Part shown: positions 1 through 7,514 of the stretch, piece after piece
Layout of the letters: the number at the start of each line of letters is the position of its first letter
How positions within the stretch are numbered: position 1 is the stretch's first letter
Source of the DNA: Paracoccaceae bacterium
GTDB lineage: Bacteria > Pseudomonadota > Alphaproteobacteria > Rhodobacterales > Rhodobacteraceae
Direction of reading: 5' to 3'
Assembly: GCA_003605175.1 (NCBI GenBank)
Contig: QWDA01000009.1
Span: 1 to 64,000, forward strand
Length of the DNA stretch: 64,000 nt
Position numbers and translations under genes: made by a program
The notes under the pieces: generated by a model
What the model saw: only the letters and a program-made list of their open reading frames with translations
The model's database searches: none
Told to the model about the DNA's origin: nothing

Positions 1-1
1 C

Positions 2-916
2 TTTCCCGACACGCCGCTCTTCCGACCGGCGCAGGCGGTGGCGCAAGCCGTGGCGCAGGCCACCGCCGCGCCCGCGCTGCCGCCGCCGGCCGTGGCCACC
101 AAGGCGGCGCTCGCCTGGTCGGGCGGGGCGGGGGCGGAGGTCGACCCGGTGTCGCTGGCGGCGATCCAGTCCTTCATGCAGGCGGGCGATCTGGCGGGCG
201 CCGCCGACCCGGTGCGCGACGGGATCGAGGGGCTTCTGGCCTCGGTGCCGTGCGCGCGGCTGCAGACGGTGTTCGACCCGGCGACGGGCGGGCTGGAGCT
301 GCGCGGGCATCTGCCCGAGGCGGGGCTGCGGGAGCCGGTTCTCGTGGCGCTCGAGGCACAGCTCGGCGGCGCGATCCCGGTGACCGACGACCTCAGGATC
401 CTGCCCCGGCCGCAATGCGGGGCGCTGGCCGGGATCGCGGCGGTGGGGCTGCCGCAATCCGAAGCGCAGGAGCGCAATCCGCGGGTGATGGGCGAGGGCG
501 CCTTCGCGCGGGTCTACGAATTCGCCGAGGGCGACCAGCTGCGGTTCGAGCTGCAAGGGCCGGACTATCCGGCGTTCTTCTATATCGACTATTTCGACGC
601 GCAGGGCATGGTGCTGCACCTCCAGCCCAACGAGTACGTGCCCCTGGGCGCGGTCGGGGTGAAGGAGGTGCTGCAGATCGGCGCGGCGGGGGCGGCGGGG
701 CCGTCGCTCGACATCCGGGTGGCGCCGCCCTTCGGACAGGAGATCATGGTGGCCTTCGCCGCGTCGGAACCGCTCTACGAGGGGCTCCGGCCGATCAGCG
801 AGCCGGCGGAGCCCTATCTCGCGGCGCTGAAGGGTGCGGTGGCGGCGGCGCGGGCGCGGGATCCGGGCTTCAAGGGCGAGTGGGTGTATTTCTTCGTCGA
901 GACCCGGGCGCGTTAA
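2..916 (+). CDS. Partial protein with PpkA-like/DUF4384-like C-terminal module
   Basis: The frame is open at the left edge of the window, so the 5' end lies outside; about 304 residues are visible before the TAA. The C-terminal half reads like the tail of the Ser/Thr kinase at 30743-32869: a Cys-containing segment beginning Leu-Ala-Ser, a BON-like stretch, a second Cys, then a beta-rich domain with F-Y-I-D-Y-F and V-L-H-L-Q-P-N-E-Y. That last part recalls DUF4384-type modules of bacterial kinases and caspases. No catalytic domain is visible in this part; it may be a second kinase or a caspase-like protein cut by the window edge. It converges on the caspase gene. Function is not known; the tail similarity is my reading by eye. 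Confidence 0.7.
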   Translation, partial: FPDTPLFRPAQAVAQAVAQATAAPALPPPAVATKAALAWSGGAGAEVDPVSLAAIQSFMQAGDLAGAADPVRDGIEGLLASVPCARLQTVFDPATGGLELRGHLPEAGLREPVLVALEAQLGGAIPVTDDLRILPRPQCGALAGIAAVGLPQSEAQERNPRVMGEGAFARVYEFAEGDQLRFELQGPDYPAFFYIDYFDAQGMVLHLQPNEYVPLGAVGVKEVLQIGAAGAAGPSLDIRVAPPFGQEIMVAFAASEPLYEGLRPISEPAEPYLAALKGAVAAARARDPGFKGEWVYFFVETRAR

Positions 917-955
917 AGCCTATCGCGGGATCGTTGACGTACCCGACAGGCTTTA
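915..955 (+). terminator. Probable stem-loop terminator of the first gene
   Basis: AAAGCCT at 915-921 pairs with AGGCTTT at 948-954, with further inner pairing (TCG/CGA, GG/CC). The stem overlaps the TAA stop of the first gene and ends in a short T run. It looks like an intrinsic terminator with a weak U-tract. Confidence 0.4.
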
Positions 956-1144
956 TGGTGTTGATCTTACGCATTTCCGAAATGGCACAGGCTCGTCGCG
1001 GCCCTTCGGCCTCGCCCCCTTCGCCCGGAACAAGGTGCGCAGCGCCGACGGGCGGCGCTCGCCCTCCGTTCCGCTCAGAGCAGGATGCGCTCCGGCGGAA
1101 GCCCGCGCGCTCCACTGCGATTGCCTTCCGATGCACCGAAGGGC

Positions 1145-1228
1145 GAGCCGGGCGAGCGCCTGCCCGTGGGAGTGAGCCCCGGCCCGGCGCAGCCGGCGAA
1201 ACGTCCGGGGGACGTTTCGAGGGGCGAA
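1145..1228 (+). repeat. Type 2 intergenic repeat, copy 1
   Basis: It begins with the core GCCGGGCGAGCGCCTGCCCG, continues through GTGAGCCCCGG, and contains the palindrome AAACGTCCGGGGGACGTTT. Copies on the opposite strand lie near 41201-41295 and 56070-56162. Confidence 0.65.
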
Positions 1229-1263
1229 AAGGCGAAACCCTACTGCCCTGCCACGGTGCGCAA

Positions 1264-1402
1264 TCCGGGCGGGCGCTTGCCCGTGGGATGGCGCTGCAAC
1301 GTCTGATCGGCGCGCTTTATGGTGCCACCCCGCCGAACAATCGTTCGGCGGGGTACATCCCCACAGCGCCAGCCCGCCGGGACGGGCAGGCGCTCGCCCG
1401 GC
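1264..1402 (+). repeat. Type 1 composite inverted repeat, copy 1
   Basis: The left arm (CCGGGCGGGCGCTTGCCCGT, then GGGATGGCGCTGCAAC) and right arm (CAGCGCCAGCCCG, then GGGCAGGCGCTCGCCCGGC) are inverted relative to each other. The spacer carries GCGCGCTTTATGGTGCC and a perfect inner hairpin, CCCCGCCGAAC / GTTCGGCGGGG with a 4-base loop. Related copies lie at 32922, 38246, 52366 and 55896. Confidence 0.75.
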
Positions 1403-1642
1403 GCCTTCGGCGCTATTCGGGCGGGGGAACCGAACCAGCGTCGCGCCGCCAGTCCGGTCGTGCCGGAGGGCGTGACACGGCGTCGCCAATGGTCGCTCGG
1501 ACCAATGGCGCAACCATTGGCAGCAGTTCGCACGTCAGCCTTCGGCGCCATTCGTGCGGGGCAAGACAGCGCCGACATCAAGGCGGATTCCGGGGAGATG
1601 CATCTCGCCAAGGTGTCGCGTCGTGTGGCCTCTCGAGGCGCG

Positions 1643-3097
1643 CTATTCGCAGCCGCCCGAGGCCCAGCTCCGGAGCGTCTGCTTGAAGCCGCCGCCATAG
1701 GGGTGCTGCTTGTGGAGCGAGCGGGCGCCGGCATCGGCGAGATAGGTGTTGGCCTGGGTGCAGAGCCGCTCGCGGGTCCATTCGTGGCAGGAGGCGCAGG
1801 TCTTGTCCTTCCAGACCACATCGGGGAGCCCCTCGATCGGCGGGAAGCGCGGTGAGCCGGCGATGAGCTGGGCAATGCTCTGGCCCGAGACGCCCTCGAT
1901 CCCGCCCGGGATCGGCGCGTCGAAGGCGATGTGCTCCGATACCGCCGGGGCGGCGGGCGCCGGGGCCGGTGCCGGCGCGGCGGCGGCCGTCCTGTCGCGG
2001 ATCGCCATGGCCTCGATGGTGGCGAGCTCCGCATAGGCGCCCGCCGGATAGGCATCGAGATAGGCCTCGTAATCGTCCAGCGATCCGGAGCGGCGCGCCG
2101 CCTCGATCATCGCGCGTTCGGACTCGTCCGGGTTGTGGGCGGGCGTTTTCGGCGCCGGCGCGGCCGCGACGGCGGTGCCGGCCGTGCCGGAAATCTCGGT
2201 GCTCATCAGTTCGGCGAGCAGCGCGTGCGCCTCGGCCTCATGGGCGCTGCCGGGGTTGCCGCGCAGGTAGAGCAGCACCTGGACCGGGTCGCGGCTGGCC
2301 AGAACAGAGTTCCAGAGCTGGTCGTCGGCGATCTCGGCGGCGGTGCGGACGACGCCGGGCACGAAGGCGAAATCGCGGGTCAGCGAGGAGGTGTCCCAGG
2401 GCACCTGCGCGCCGCCCGAAATCTCCATCACGTCGACCCGCACGCCCTTGAAAAGCTGCTCGATCATGAGCCCAGGCTCGGTCATCCGCTTTGCGAGCGC
2501 GGCGCTGAACGGGCTGTTCACGCCGGTCCCGTCGAGCGCGACGCTGCCCGGCGCCGTGGCATAGGCCAGGAAGGTGCCGGTGGGCGCCTTCATCTCGGCG
2601 AGCCCGTTGTCGTTCATGTCGGGCACCTTCTCGAACGGGTTGTCGCGGCAGGCGTCGAGGATCACGATATTGGTGCGGTTCCGGGCCGAGGCCATCTGCC
2701 GCAAGACCGCCTCCGCGTCGATCGCGACGAGCGAAAGGTCGGCGGCATCGGTGAGGCTGGCATCGACGGGCAGGAGGTAGTTCGAGCCGAAGGACTGCAC
2801 GCCATGGCCGGCATAGTAGAACAGCCCCGTGGCATCCTCGCCCGCGGCGCGGAGCTTGCTGCCGAATTCGGCGATACTGTGCATCAGGCGGCTCTGGTCG
2901 GCATCGGTGACCAGGGTGACCTCGAAGCCCGAGCGCATCAGCGCCTGGGCGATCAGCCCGGCATCGGCCTCGGGATTGTCGAGGGCCGAGACGGAGCGGT
3001 AGGCGCCGTTGCCGATGACCAGCGCGATGCGGGATTCGGCGAAGGCCGGGAGGGCGGCGAGGATCGCCAGGAGGGCGGCGAGGAAAGCTCTAGCCAT
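1643..3097 (-). CDS. Caspase-family protein with signal peptide and C-terminal CxxCH motif
   Basis: 484 aa. A hydrophobic N-terminus ending A-F-A predicts export. The caspase/metacaspase p20 fold follows: R-I-A-L-V-I-G-N-G-A-Y near 23-33, catalytic His98 in Y-Y-A-G-H-G-V, and catalytic Cys150 in I-L-D-A-C-R-D-N-P-F. A Pro/Ala-rich linker leads to a Cys-rich tail with CASCH at 434-438, a c-type haem-binding motif, plus two more Cys. The ATG overlaps the stop of the upstream YceI-OmpA gene (ATGGCTAG), implying translational coupling; an in-frame start further upstream lies inside that gene and lacks a signal peptide. The role is not established. Being next to the T6SS, it could be an envelope protease or part of a regulated cell-death or defence function. 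Haem attachment is only inferred from the motif. Confidence 0.85.
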   Translation of the reverse strand: MARAFLAALLAILAALPAFAESRIALVIGNGAYRSVSALDNPEADAGLIAQALMRSGFEVTLVTDADQSRLMHSIAEFGSKLRAAGEDATGLFYYAGHGVQSFGSNYLLPVDASLTDAADLSLVAIDAEAVLRQMASARNRTNIVILDACRDNPFEKVPDMNDNGLAEMKAPTGTFLAYATAPGSVALDGTGVNSPFSAALAKRMTEPGLMIEQLFKGVRVDVMEISGGAQVPWDTSSLTRDFAFVPGVVRTAAEIADDQLWNSVLASRDPVQVLLYLRGNPGSAHEAEAHALLAELMSTEISGTAGTAVAAAPAPKTPAHNPDESERAMIEAARRSGSLDDYEAYLDAYPAGAYAELATIEAMAIRDRTAAAAPAPAPAPAAPAVSEHIAFDAPIPGGIEGVSGQSIAQLIAGSPRFPPIEGLPDVVWKDKTCASCHEWTRERLCTQANTYLADAGARSLHKQHPYGGGFKQTLRSWASGGCE

Positions 3098-4142
3098 TGA
3101 GCACCGTGAATTCGATCCGTCGGTTGCGTTTCTTGTCGGCGGCCGTGTCGTTCGGCGCGACCGGCCGCGCCTCGCCATAGCCGACGGCGAGCAGCCGGTC
3201 GGCGCCGATGCCCTTGCCGGTCAGGTGGCGCATGACGGCGGCGGCGCGGCGTTCGGAGAGGGCGAGGTTGGCGGCGTCGCTGCCGTCGGAATCGGTGTGG
3301 CCGCCGATCTCGATGCGGAGGCCGGGGCAGCGGGCGACGATATCGGCAATGGAATCGAGGATGTAGGAGGAGCGGTCGTCGAGCCGGGCGCTGCCGGAGC
3401 GGAAGATGATGTTGTCGGTGCGCGAGAGGATCTCGAACCTCCCCTTGCAGGCCTCGAGGTCGAAGGCGCCGCTGGGCTCGAGCGCCGAGGCGGCGGGGGG
3501 CGCGGGCTGCACGGCGGCGGCCGTCGTCACGGTTTCGGTCGCTTGCCCGCTGTTCCTGAAGAGAAAATCGAAGGTGACGGTGGCCGAGGGCACGATCTCC
3601 ACATTGGCCGCCTCGGTGAGCTTGCGGATGCCGTTCTCGAGGTTGAAATCCGCCGCGGCGACGGAGATCGGGGTCGAGGAGGAGACCGAGACGAGATCGT
3701 CGGTGACGAGCGTCACCGCGGCCTCGGTGGTGGCCTCGCGCTGGACGCCGTGGAGGTCGAGGACATAGGTGAGCGGGATCGTCTTGCGCCGCGTCCGGGC
3801 GAGGTCGGAGAGGTCCGCCGGATTGATCCGCGCCGTGACGTAAGCCATTGGATATTCGAAGGTTTCGAAGAACAGGAACCGCATGCGGACATTGCGGAGA
3901 TCGACGCCGGTATCGACGGAATCGAGCTGGATCCGGACCGAGGCGAGGCCCTCGGGGGTGACTTCGCCCTCGAGCGTGGCGAATTGGCTGACCTCGACCT
4001 TGGTAAGATTTTTCACCGACTGGAAGCTCAGCCGCGAGGCGGCGGGGTCGAGCACCCATGTCCTTGAAAAGTCTTGCGCATTCGCCATAGGCGCGGCGAG
4101 GGCGAGCGCCAGAAACAGGACATGGGGGCGGATCGGCCGCAT
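3090..4142 (-). CDS. YceI-like domain fused to OmpA peptidoglycan-binding domain
   Basis: 350 aa with a signal peptide ending A-N-A-Q. Residues about 25-215 resemble YceI, a lipocalin-like periplasmic beta-barrel family that holds isoprenoid-type ligands: W-V-L-D-P-A-A-S-R-L-S-F, then repeated beta strands. After a Pro/Ala linker, residues about 240-348 form an OmpA C-terminal domain (I-I-F-R-S-G-S-A, G-G-H-T-D-S-D-G, N-R-R-I-E-F) that binds peptidoglycan. It shares an 8-base overlap with the caspase gene, so the two are probably one transcript. Likely a periplasmic, wall-anchored protein; a link to T6SS anchoring is inferred from context only. Confidence 0.85.
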   Translation of the reverse strand: MRPIRPHVLFLALALAAPMANAQDFSRTWVLDPAASRLSFQSVKNLTKVEVSQFATLEGEVTPEGLASVRIQLDSVDTGVDLRNVRMRFLFFETFEYPMAYVTARINPADLSDLARTRRKTIPLTYVLDLHGVQREATTEAAVTLVTDDLVSVSSSTPISVAAADFNLENGIRKLTEAANVEIVPSATVTFDFLFRNSGQATETVTTAAAVQPAPPAASALEPSGAFDLEACKGRFEILSRTDNIIFRSGSARLDDRSSYILDSIADIVARCPGLRIEIGGHTDSDGSDAANLALSERRAAAVMRHLTGKGIGADRLLAVGYGEARPVAPNDTAADKKRNRRIEFTVLNG

Positions 4143-4646
4143 CTTCGTCTTCTCCTCAATCTCTGCCTTCTCGGAGAGGCTTACGTGACGCGGGTTAACG
4201 CAGGAATACGGCGGTTTCTTGGCCCCCGGCATCGTTGGCACAACGCGTACACAACCTGTACACAACCTGTACACCGGCGGTGCGCCGATCCCGGCGCGGA
4301 ACCGGGCGAGGGGCACCGTGAAGCCACAGTGCGCCGGTGCAACCGGATGGAAGCCGGTTCGGGTCCGGGCGCCGGAGACCGCGCCGCGACCGCGCGTGCC
4401 GTGACCTGAAGGAGCGCCTTCGGCGCACGCGATTGCTTGCGCGCTGCGCGCGGGTGGGGGCTCTGCCCCGTCCGGCGCTCGCGCGCCGGACTCCCCGGGA
4501 TTTTTCCGACCCAAAGAAGGGCGAGCCGGCGGGCCGGGCCCGCGCGACGCGCTGTCTTCCGGCGCCGGAGCAGGAACCGGCGGGGCGGCGGGTTTCCGGC
4601 GGGGCGGGCTTGGCCTATGAGGGAGGGCAGGCGGCGGGGAGGCGGC
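4143..4646. other. Intergenic stretch with GTGTAC repeat cluster and GC-rich hairpins
   Basis: About 500 bases between the divergent YceI-OmpA and methyltransferase genes. It contains the 11-bp repeat cluster at 4241-4276 and GC-rich dyads around 4408-4520, for example GAGCGCCTTCGGCGC, a sequence seen again near 60920. Both flanking genes need promoters here, but I cannot assign boxes. No gene is supported. Confidence 0.6.
4241..4276 (-). repeat. 11-bp GTGTAC repeat cluster, copy 1
   Basis: On the minus strand the unit GTGTACAGGTT repeats at 11-bp spacing (two full units followed by a degenerate GTGTACGCGTT). Similar clusters occur at 42479-42503 and 62551-62587, all in intergenic DNA and each preceded by CCG. 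Confidence 0.75.
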
Positions 4647-5765
4647 ATGGACGGCACATCGGAAGCGGCGGCGCGGGCGCTGGCGGGAGAGCTCGGGGCG
4701 CGGAAGGCGGCGCTGGGCGCGGCGGCGGAGCGGCTGGCGGGGCTTCTGGCGGAGGGGCCGCCCTGCGACCGGGCGCGGGTCGAGGCGGCGATGCACGAGA
4801 TCCGGCGGCTGGTGCGCGAGGCGCCGCCCTTGCTTGCGCGGATCCAGCAGAGCCAGGCCGAGGCAACGCGGGTGGCTGCGGCGGAGATGCCGGGCGGGCG
4901 GCCGGCGCAGGCCTGGTACGACCTGGGGTCCGCGGCGGGGCTTTACCGGCTGTCGTTGAACCAGTGGCCGCGGATCGAGGCGCTGATCGGCGCGCAGATC
5001 GCCGGGCGACGCTGGAAGCTCGTGCCGGCGCCCCGGCCGCAGGAGGCGGCACTGGCGGCGGTGGCGGATGCGGCGTTCCGGCGGCTGCATCGGATTTTGA
5101 ACCCTCTGGAGCAGGATGCGGCGGCGGCGGAGGCGGGGGCCTATGGCGATATCGGGTTGCCGCAGAGCCGGTTCGTGGCGCTGGCCCATGCGGCCTACCG
5201 GGTCGGGCTGGCGCAGGGGCGCGGCACGATGGATTTCCTCGATGTGGGCTGCGGCATGGGGCTGAAGCTCCTGACCGCGGCGGCGTATTTCGACGGGGTG
5301 GCGGGGATCGAGCTCGATCCGGGGTTCGCGGAGCGGGCGCGGGATTTCCTCGGCGCGGCGGCGCTGCCCAAGTGGACGGTTGTGCAGGGCGATGCGCGGG
5401 CGTTCGGGAGCTATGGCGCGTTCGACGTGATCTACATGTTCCGGCCGCTCGAGGCGCAGGAGGCGATGGCGGAACTGGAGGCGCATGTCGTCGAGGGGCT
5501 GGCGCCGGGGACGCTGGTGATCGGGCCCTATCGCGGTTTCGCGGCGCGGCACCGGGCGCTGGGGCTCTGGCCCTTGGCGCCGGGGCTCTATGTCGCCGGG
5601 GAAACCCGGGCAGCGGCGGCGAAGCTCCGGCGCAGGGCGGAGTTCACCGGGCTCGCGGTGCGGCCGCCTTCCGAGGCGCTCCGGACGGTCTGGACGCCGA
5701 TCCTCGATGTGTCGCAGCGGCGGGGTTTCGACCTGACCCGCGACGGCCCGCTGGACCACGCCTGA
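4647..5765 (+). CDS. Class I SAM-dependent methyltransferase
   Basis: 372 aa. The Rossmann motif I is F-L-D-V-G-C-G-M-G at about 197-205, followed by G-I-E-L-D-P at 220-225 (acidic residue for SAM ribose) and Q-G-D-A-R near the adenine site; F-D-V-I-Y-M-F-R is motif IV-like. The N-terminal ~190 residues are helical and Ala-rich with no recognised domain. The start at 4647 has GGGGAGG just upstream; an ATG at 4617 is also possible. Substrate unknown. It lies upstream of tssA on the same strand with a 120-bp gap that may hold the T6SS promoter, so co-function with T6SS is only suggested by position. Confidence 0.75.
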   Translation: MDGTSEAAARALAGELGARKAALGAAAERLAGLLAEGPPCDRARVEAAMHEIRRLVREAPPLLARIQQSQAEATRVAAAEMPGGRPAQAWYDLGSAAGLYRLSLNQWPRIEALIGAQIAGRRWKLVPAPRPQEAALAAVADAAFRRLHRILNPLEQDAAAAEAGAYGDIGLPQSRFVALAHAAYRVGLAQGRGTMDFLDVGCGMGLKLLTAAAYFDGVAGIELDPGFAERARDFLGAAALPKWTVVQGDARAFGSYGAFDVIYMFRPLEAQEAMAELEAHVVEGLAPGTLVIGPYRGFAARHRALGLWPLAPGLYVAGETRAAAAKLRRRAEFTGLAVRPPSEALRTVWTPILDVSQRRGFDLTRDGPLDHA

Positions 5766-5885
5766 GGAGAAGTGACGAAAATTTTCCGTGCCCGGGCGGA
5801 AATTCTGGATTCGGATGACTTTTCTGGTAGCTTCCGGGAAAATGGCCATGATTTTGAAGGCCGATAAAAGGGAGGTTCGTTTCAG

Positions 5886-6935
5886 GTGACGCTTTCGCTT
5901 TCCAGTTTCGGTGACGACGCTCCAAGCGGAGAAGACCTCGAATACGAACAGATCTTCATCGACATGACGCTGGCGGCCCAGCCGGGCGAGGAGCGGCAGG
6001 CCGGCGACGAGATCCTGCCCGGCGAGGAGCCCGACCCGAAGGCGATCGTGGCCAAGGCCGAGGCGGTGCTGGCGCAAAGCCACGACCTGCGCGCGGCGAT
6101 CCTGATGGGCTATGCCGGGCTGCGGATGCGGGGCTATCCGGGCTTTGCCGAGGCCACCTCCTACATAAGGGGCTGCCTGGAGCAGTTCTGGGCGACCTGC
6201 CATCCGCAGCTCGACGCCGATGACGACGACGACCCGACGATGCGGGTAAACGCGATTCTCGGCCTCGTCGATCCGGCGCTGACGCTTCGGGCGCTGCGCC
6301 GCGCGCCCCTGACCGAGAGCGCGGCTTTCGGGCGGATCTCGGTGCGCGACCTGATGATCGCCTCGGGCGAGATCGACAGGCCCGAGGGCGAGGACCCGCC
6401 GCCGGCGCCGAACCAGATCGCCGCGGCGTTCCGCGACACGCCTTCGGAGAAGCTCGACGCGATTCTCGCCGCCGCGCGGCAGGCGCAGGAGGACCTGATC
6501 GCGATCAACGGCGTGTTCGACGAGAAGACGCCCGGGCGCGGGCCGAGCCTCGACCCGGTGCTGTCGCTTCTGAAGAAGGCGGTGACGCGGCTCGCGGAGG
6601 CAGCGGGCGAGGACGAGGCGGCCGGCGATGCGGCCGAGGCGGCGGGCGAGGATGCGCCCGCGGCGGGCGCGCCGGCGCAGGGCGGCGGCGGGGGCGGACG
6701 CCCGGGAGAAATCGCCTCGCAACGCGACGTGGAGCGCGCGCTCGAGGCGATCATCCGCTATTATGAGAAGTCGGAACCGTCGAGCCCGGTGCCGATCATC
6801 CTCGCGCGCGCAAAACGCCTCATTGGTGCCGACTTTATGACAATAGTTAACGACATTGCACCGGGTGGAGCAGACAACGTCCGGCTTGTCGGAGGAATCG
6901 TGGCGCCGGAATCCGGCGGCGAGTGGATGAAGTAA
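5886..6935 (+). CDS. tssA: Type VI secretion protein TssA (ImpA N-terminal domain)
   Basis: 349 aa. The N-terminus shows the ImpA_N pattern: G-E-D-L-E-Y-E, then helices with G-Y-A-G-L-R-M-R-G-Y-P-G-F, then W-A-T-C-H-P-Q-L-D. TssA caps the growing sheath-tube and helps baseplate assembly in the cytoplasm. An Ala/Asp/Glu and Gly-rich linker (about 240-275) separates it from a C-terminal helical segment with R-D-V-E-R-A-L-E-A-I-I-R-Y-Y-E-K-S-E-P-S-S-P. A GTG start is used, with AGGGAGG about ten bases upstream. First gene of the main T6SS operon; tssB follows after 60 bp. Confidence 0.9.
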   Translation: MTLSLSSFGDDAPSGEDLEYEQIFIDMTLAAQPGEERQAGDEILPGEEPDPKAIVAKAEAVLAQSHDLRAAILMGYAGLRMRGYPGFAEATSYIRGCLEQFWATCHPQLDADDDDDPTMRVNAILGLVDPALTLRALRRAPLTESAAFGRISVRDLMIASGEIDRPEGEDPPPAPNQIAAAFRDTPSEKLDAILAAARQAQEDLIAINGVFDEKTPGRGPSLDPVLSLLKKAVTRLAEAAGEDEAAGDAAEAAGEDAPAAGAPAQGGGGGGRPGEIASQRDVERALEAIIRYYEKSEPSSPVPIILARAKRLIGADFMTIVNDIAPGGADNVRLVGGIVAPESGGEWMK

Positions 6936-6995
6936 GACCCCAGAAGTGATGCCGGACCGCACCCCGACGGATCCGGACAACGACAGGAGACAAGA

Positions 6996-7511
6996 ATGTC
7001 GAGTTCGCAGAAATTCATAGCCCGCAATCGCGCCCCCCGGGTGCAGATCGAGTACGATGTGGAGCTCTACGGCGCCGAGAAGAAGGTGCAGCTTCCCTTC
7101 GTGATGGGCGTGTTCGCGGATCTCGCGGGCAAGTCCGAGGTGGAACAGCCCGGCGTGGCGGACCGCAAGTTCCTCGAGATCGACGTGGACAATTTCGACA
7201 GCCGGATGAAGGCAATGAAGCCGCGCGCCGCGTTTTCGGTGCCGAACACGCTGACCGGCGAGGGCAACCTTTCGGTGGATATCTCGTTCGAGAGCATGGA
7301 CGATTTCTCGCCCGCCGCGATCGCCGAGAAGGTGGAGCCGCTGAAGAAGCTGCTCGACGCCCGCAAGGAGCTGTCGAACCTGATGACCTACATGGACGGC
7401 AAGCCCGGTGCCGAGGAGCTGATCGCGGATGCGATCAACAACCCCGAACTCCTGAAGTCGCTGGCCGCCGCGCCGGCGCCGAAGGATGACGCCGCGGGCG
7501 AGGAGGAATAA
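6996..7511 (+). CDS. tssB: T6SS contractile sheath small subunit TssB (VipA)
   Basis: 171 aa, the normal length for VipA/TssB. Family features are the early R-N-R-A-P-R-V-Q-I-E-Y-D-V, then K-V-Q-L-P-F-V-M-G-V-F-A-D-L-A-G and F-L-E-I-D-V-D-N-F-D. It pairs with TssC to build the contractile sheath that drives the Hcp tube outward. A good Shine-Dalgarno (GACAGGAGACAAGA) precedes the ATG. tssC starts three bases after the stop, so the two subunits are made together. Confidence 0.95.
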   Translation: MSSSQKFIARNRAPRVQIEYDVELYGAEKKVQLPFVMGVFADLAGKSEVEQPGVADRKFLEIDVDNFDSRMKAMKPRAAFSVPNTLTGEGNLSVDISFESMDDFSPAAIAEKVEPLKKLLDARKELSNLMTYMDGKPGAEELIADAINNPELLKSLAAAPAPKDDAAGEEE

Positions 7512-7514
7512 GCC

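Larger units (their letters stand above)
917..1642. other. Non-coding stretch filled with GC-rich repeats
   Basis: About 725 bases separate the convergent stops of the first gene and the caspase gene. I see no convincing gene. The stretch holds one copy each of two intergenic repeat types (listed separately) and diverged tails of the same family around 1403-1530, including the CCGGTCGTGCCGGAGG box that recurs near 52580 and 52700. Confidence 0.7.

Noticed and set aside
1145-1228. Type 2 repeat as an insertion sequence end
   Set aside because: No transposase gene or target duplication could be seen near any copy.
1643-3178. Longer caspase gene starting at 3178
   Set aside because: The extra 27 residues lie inside the upstream gene and would bury the signal peptide; the start at 3097 has the classic stop-start overlap.
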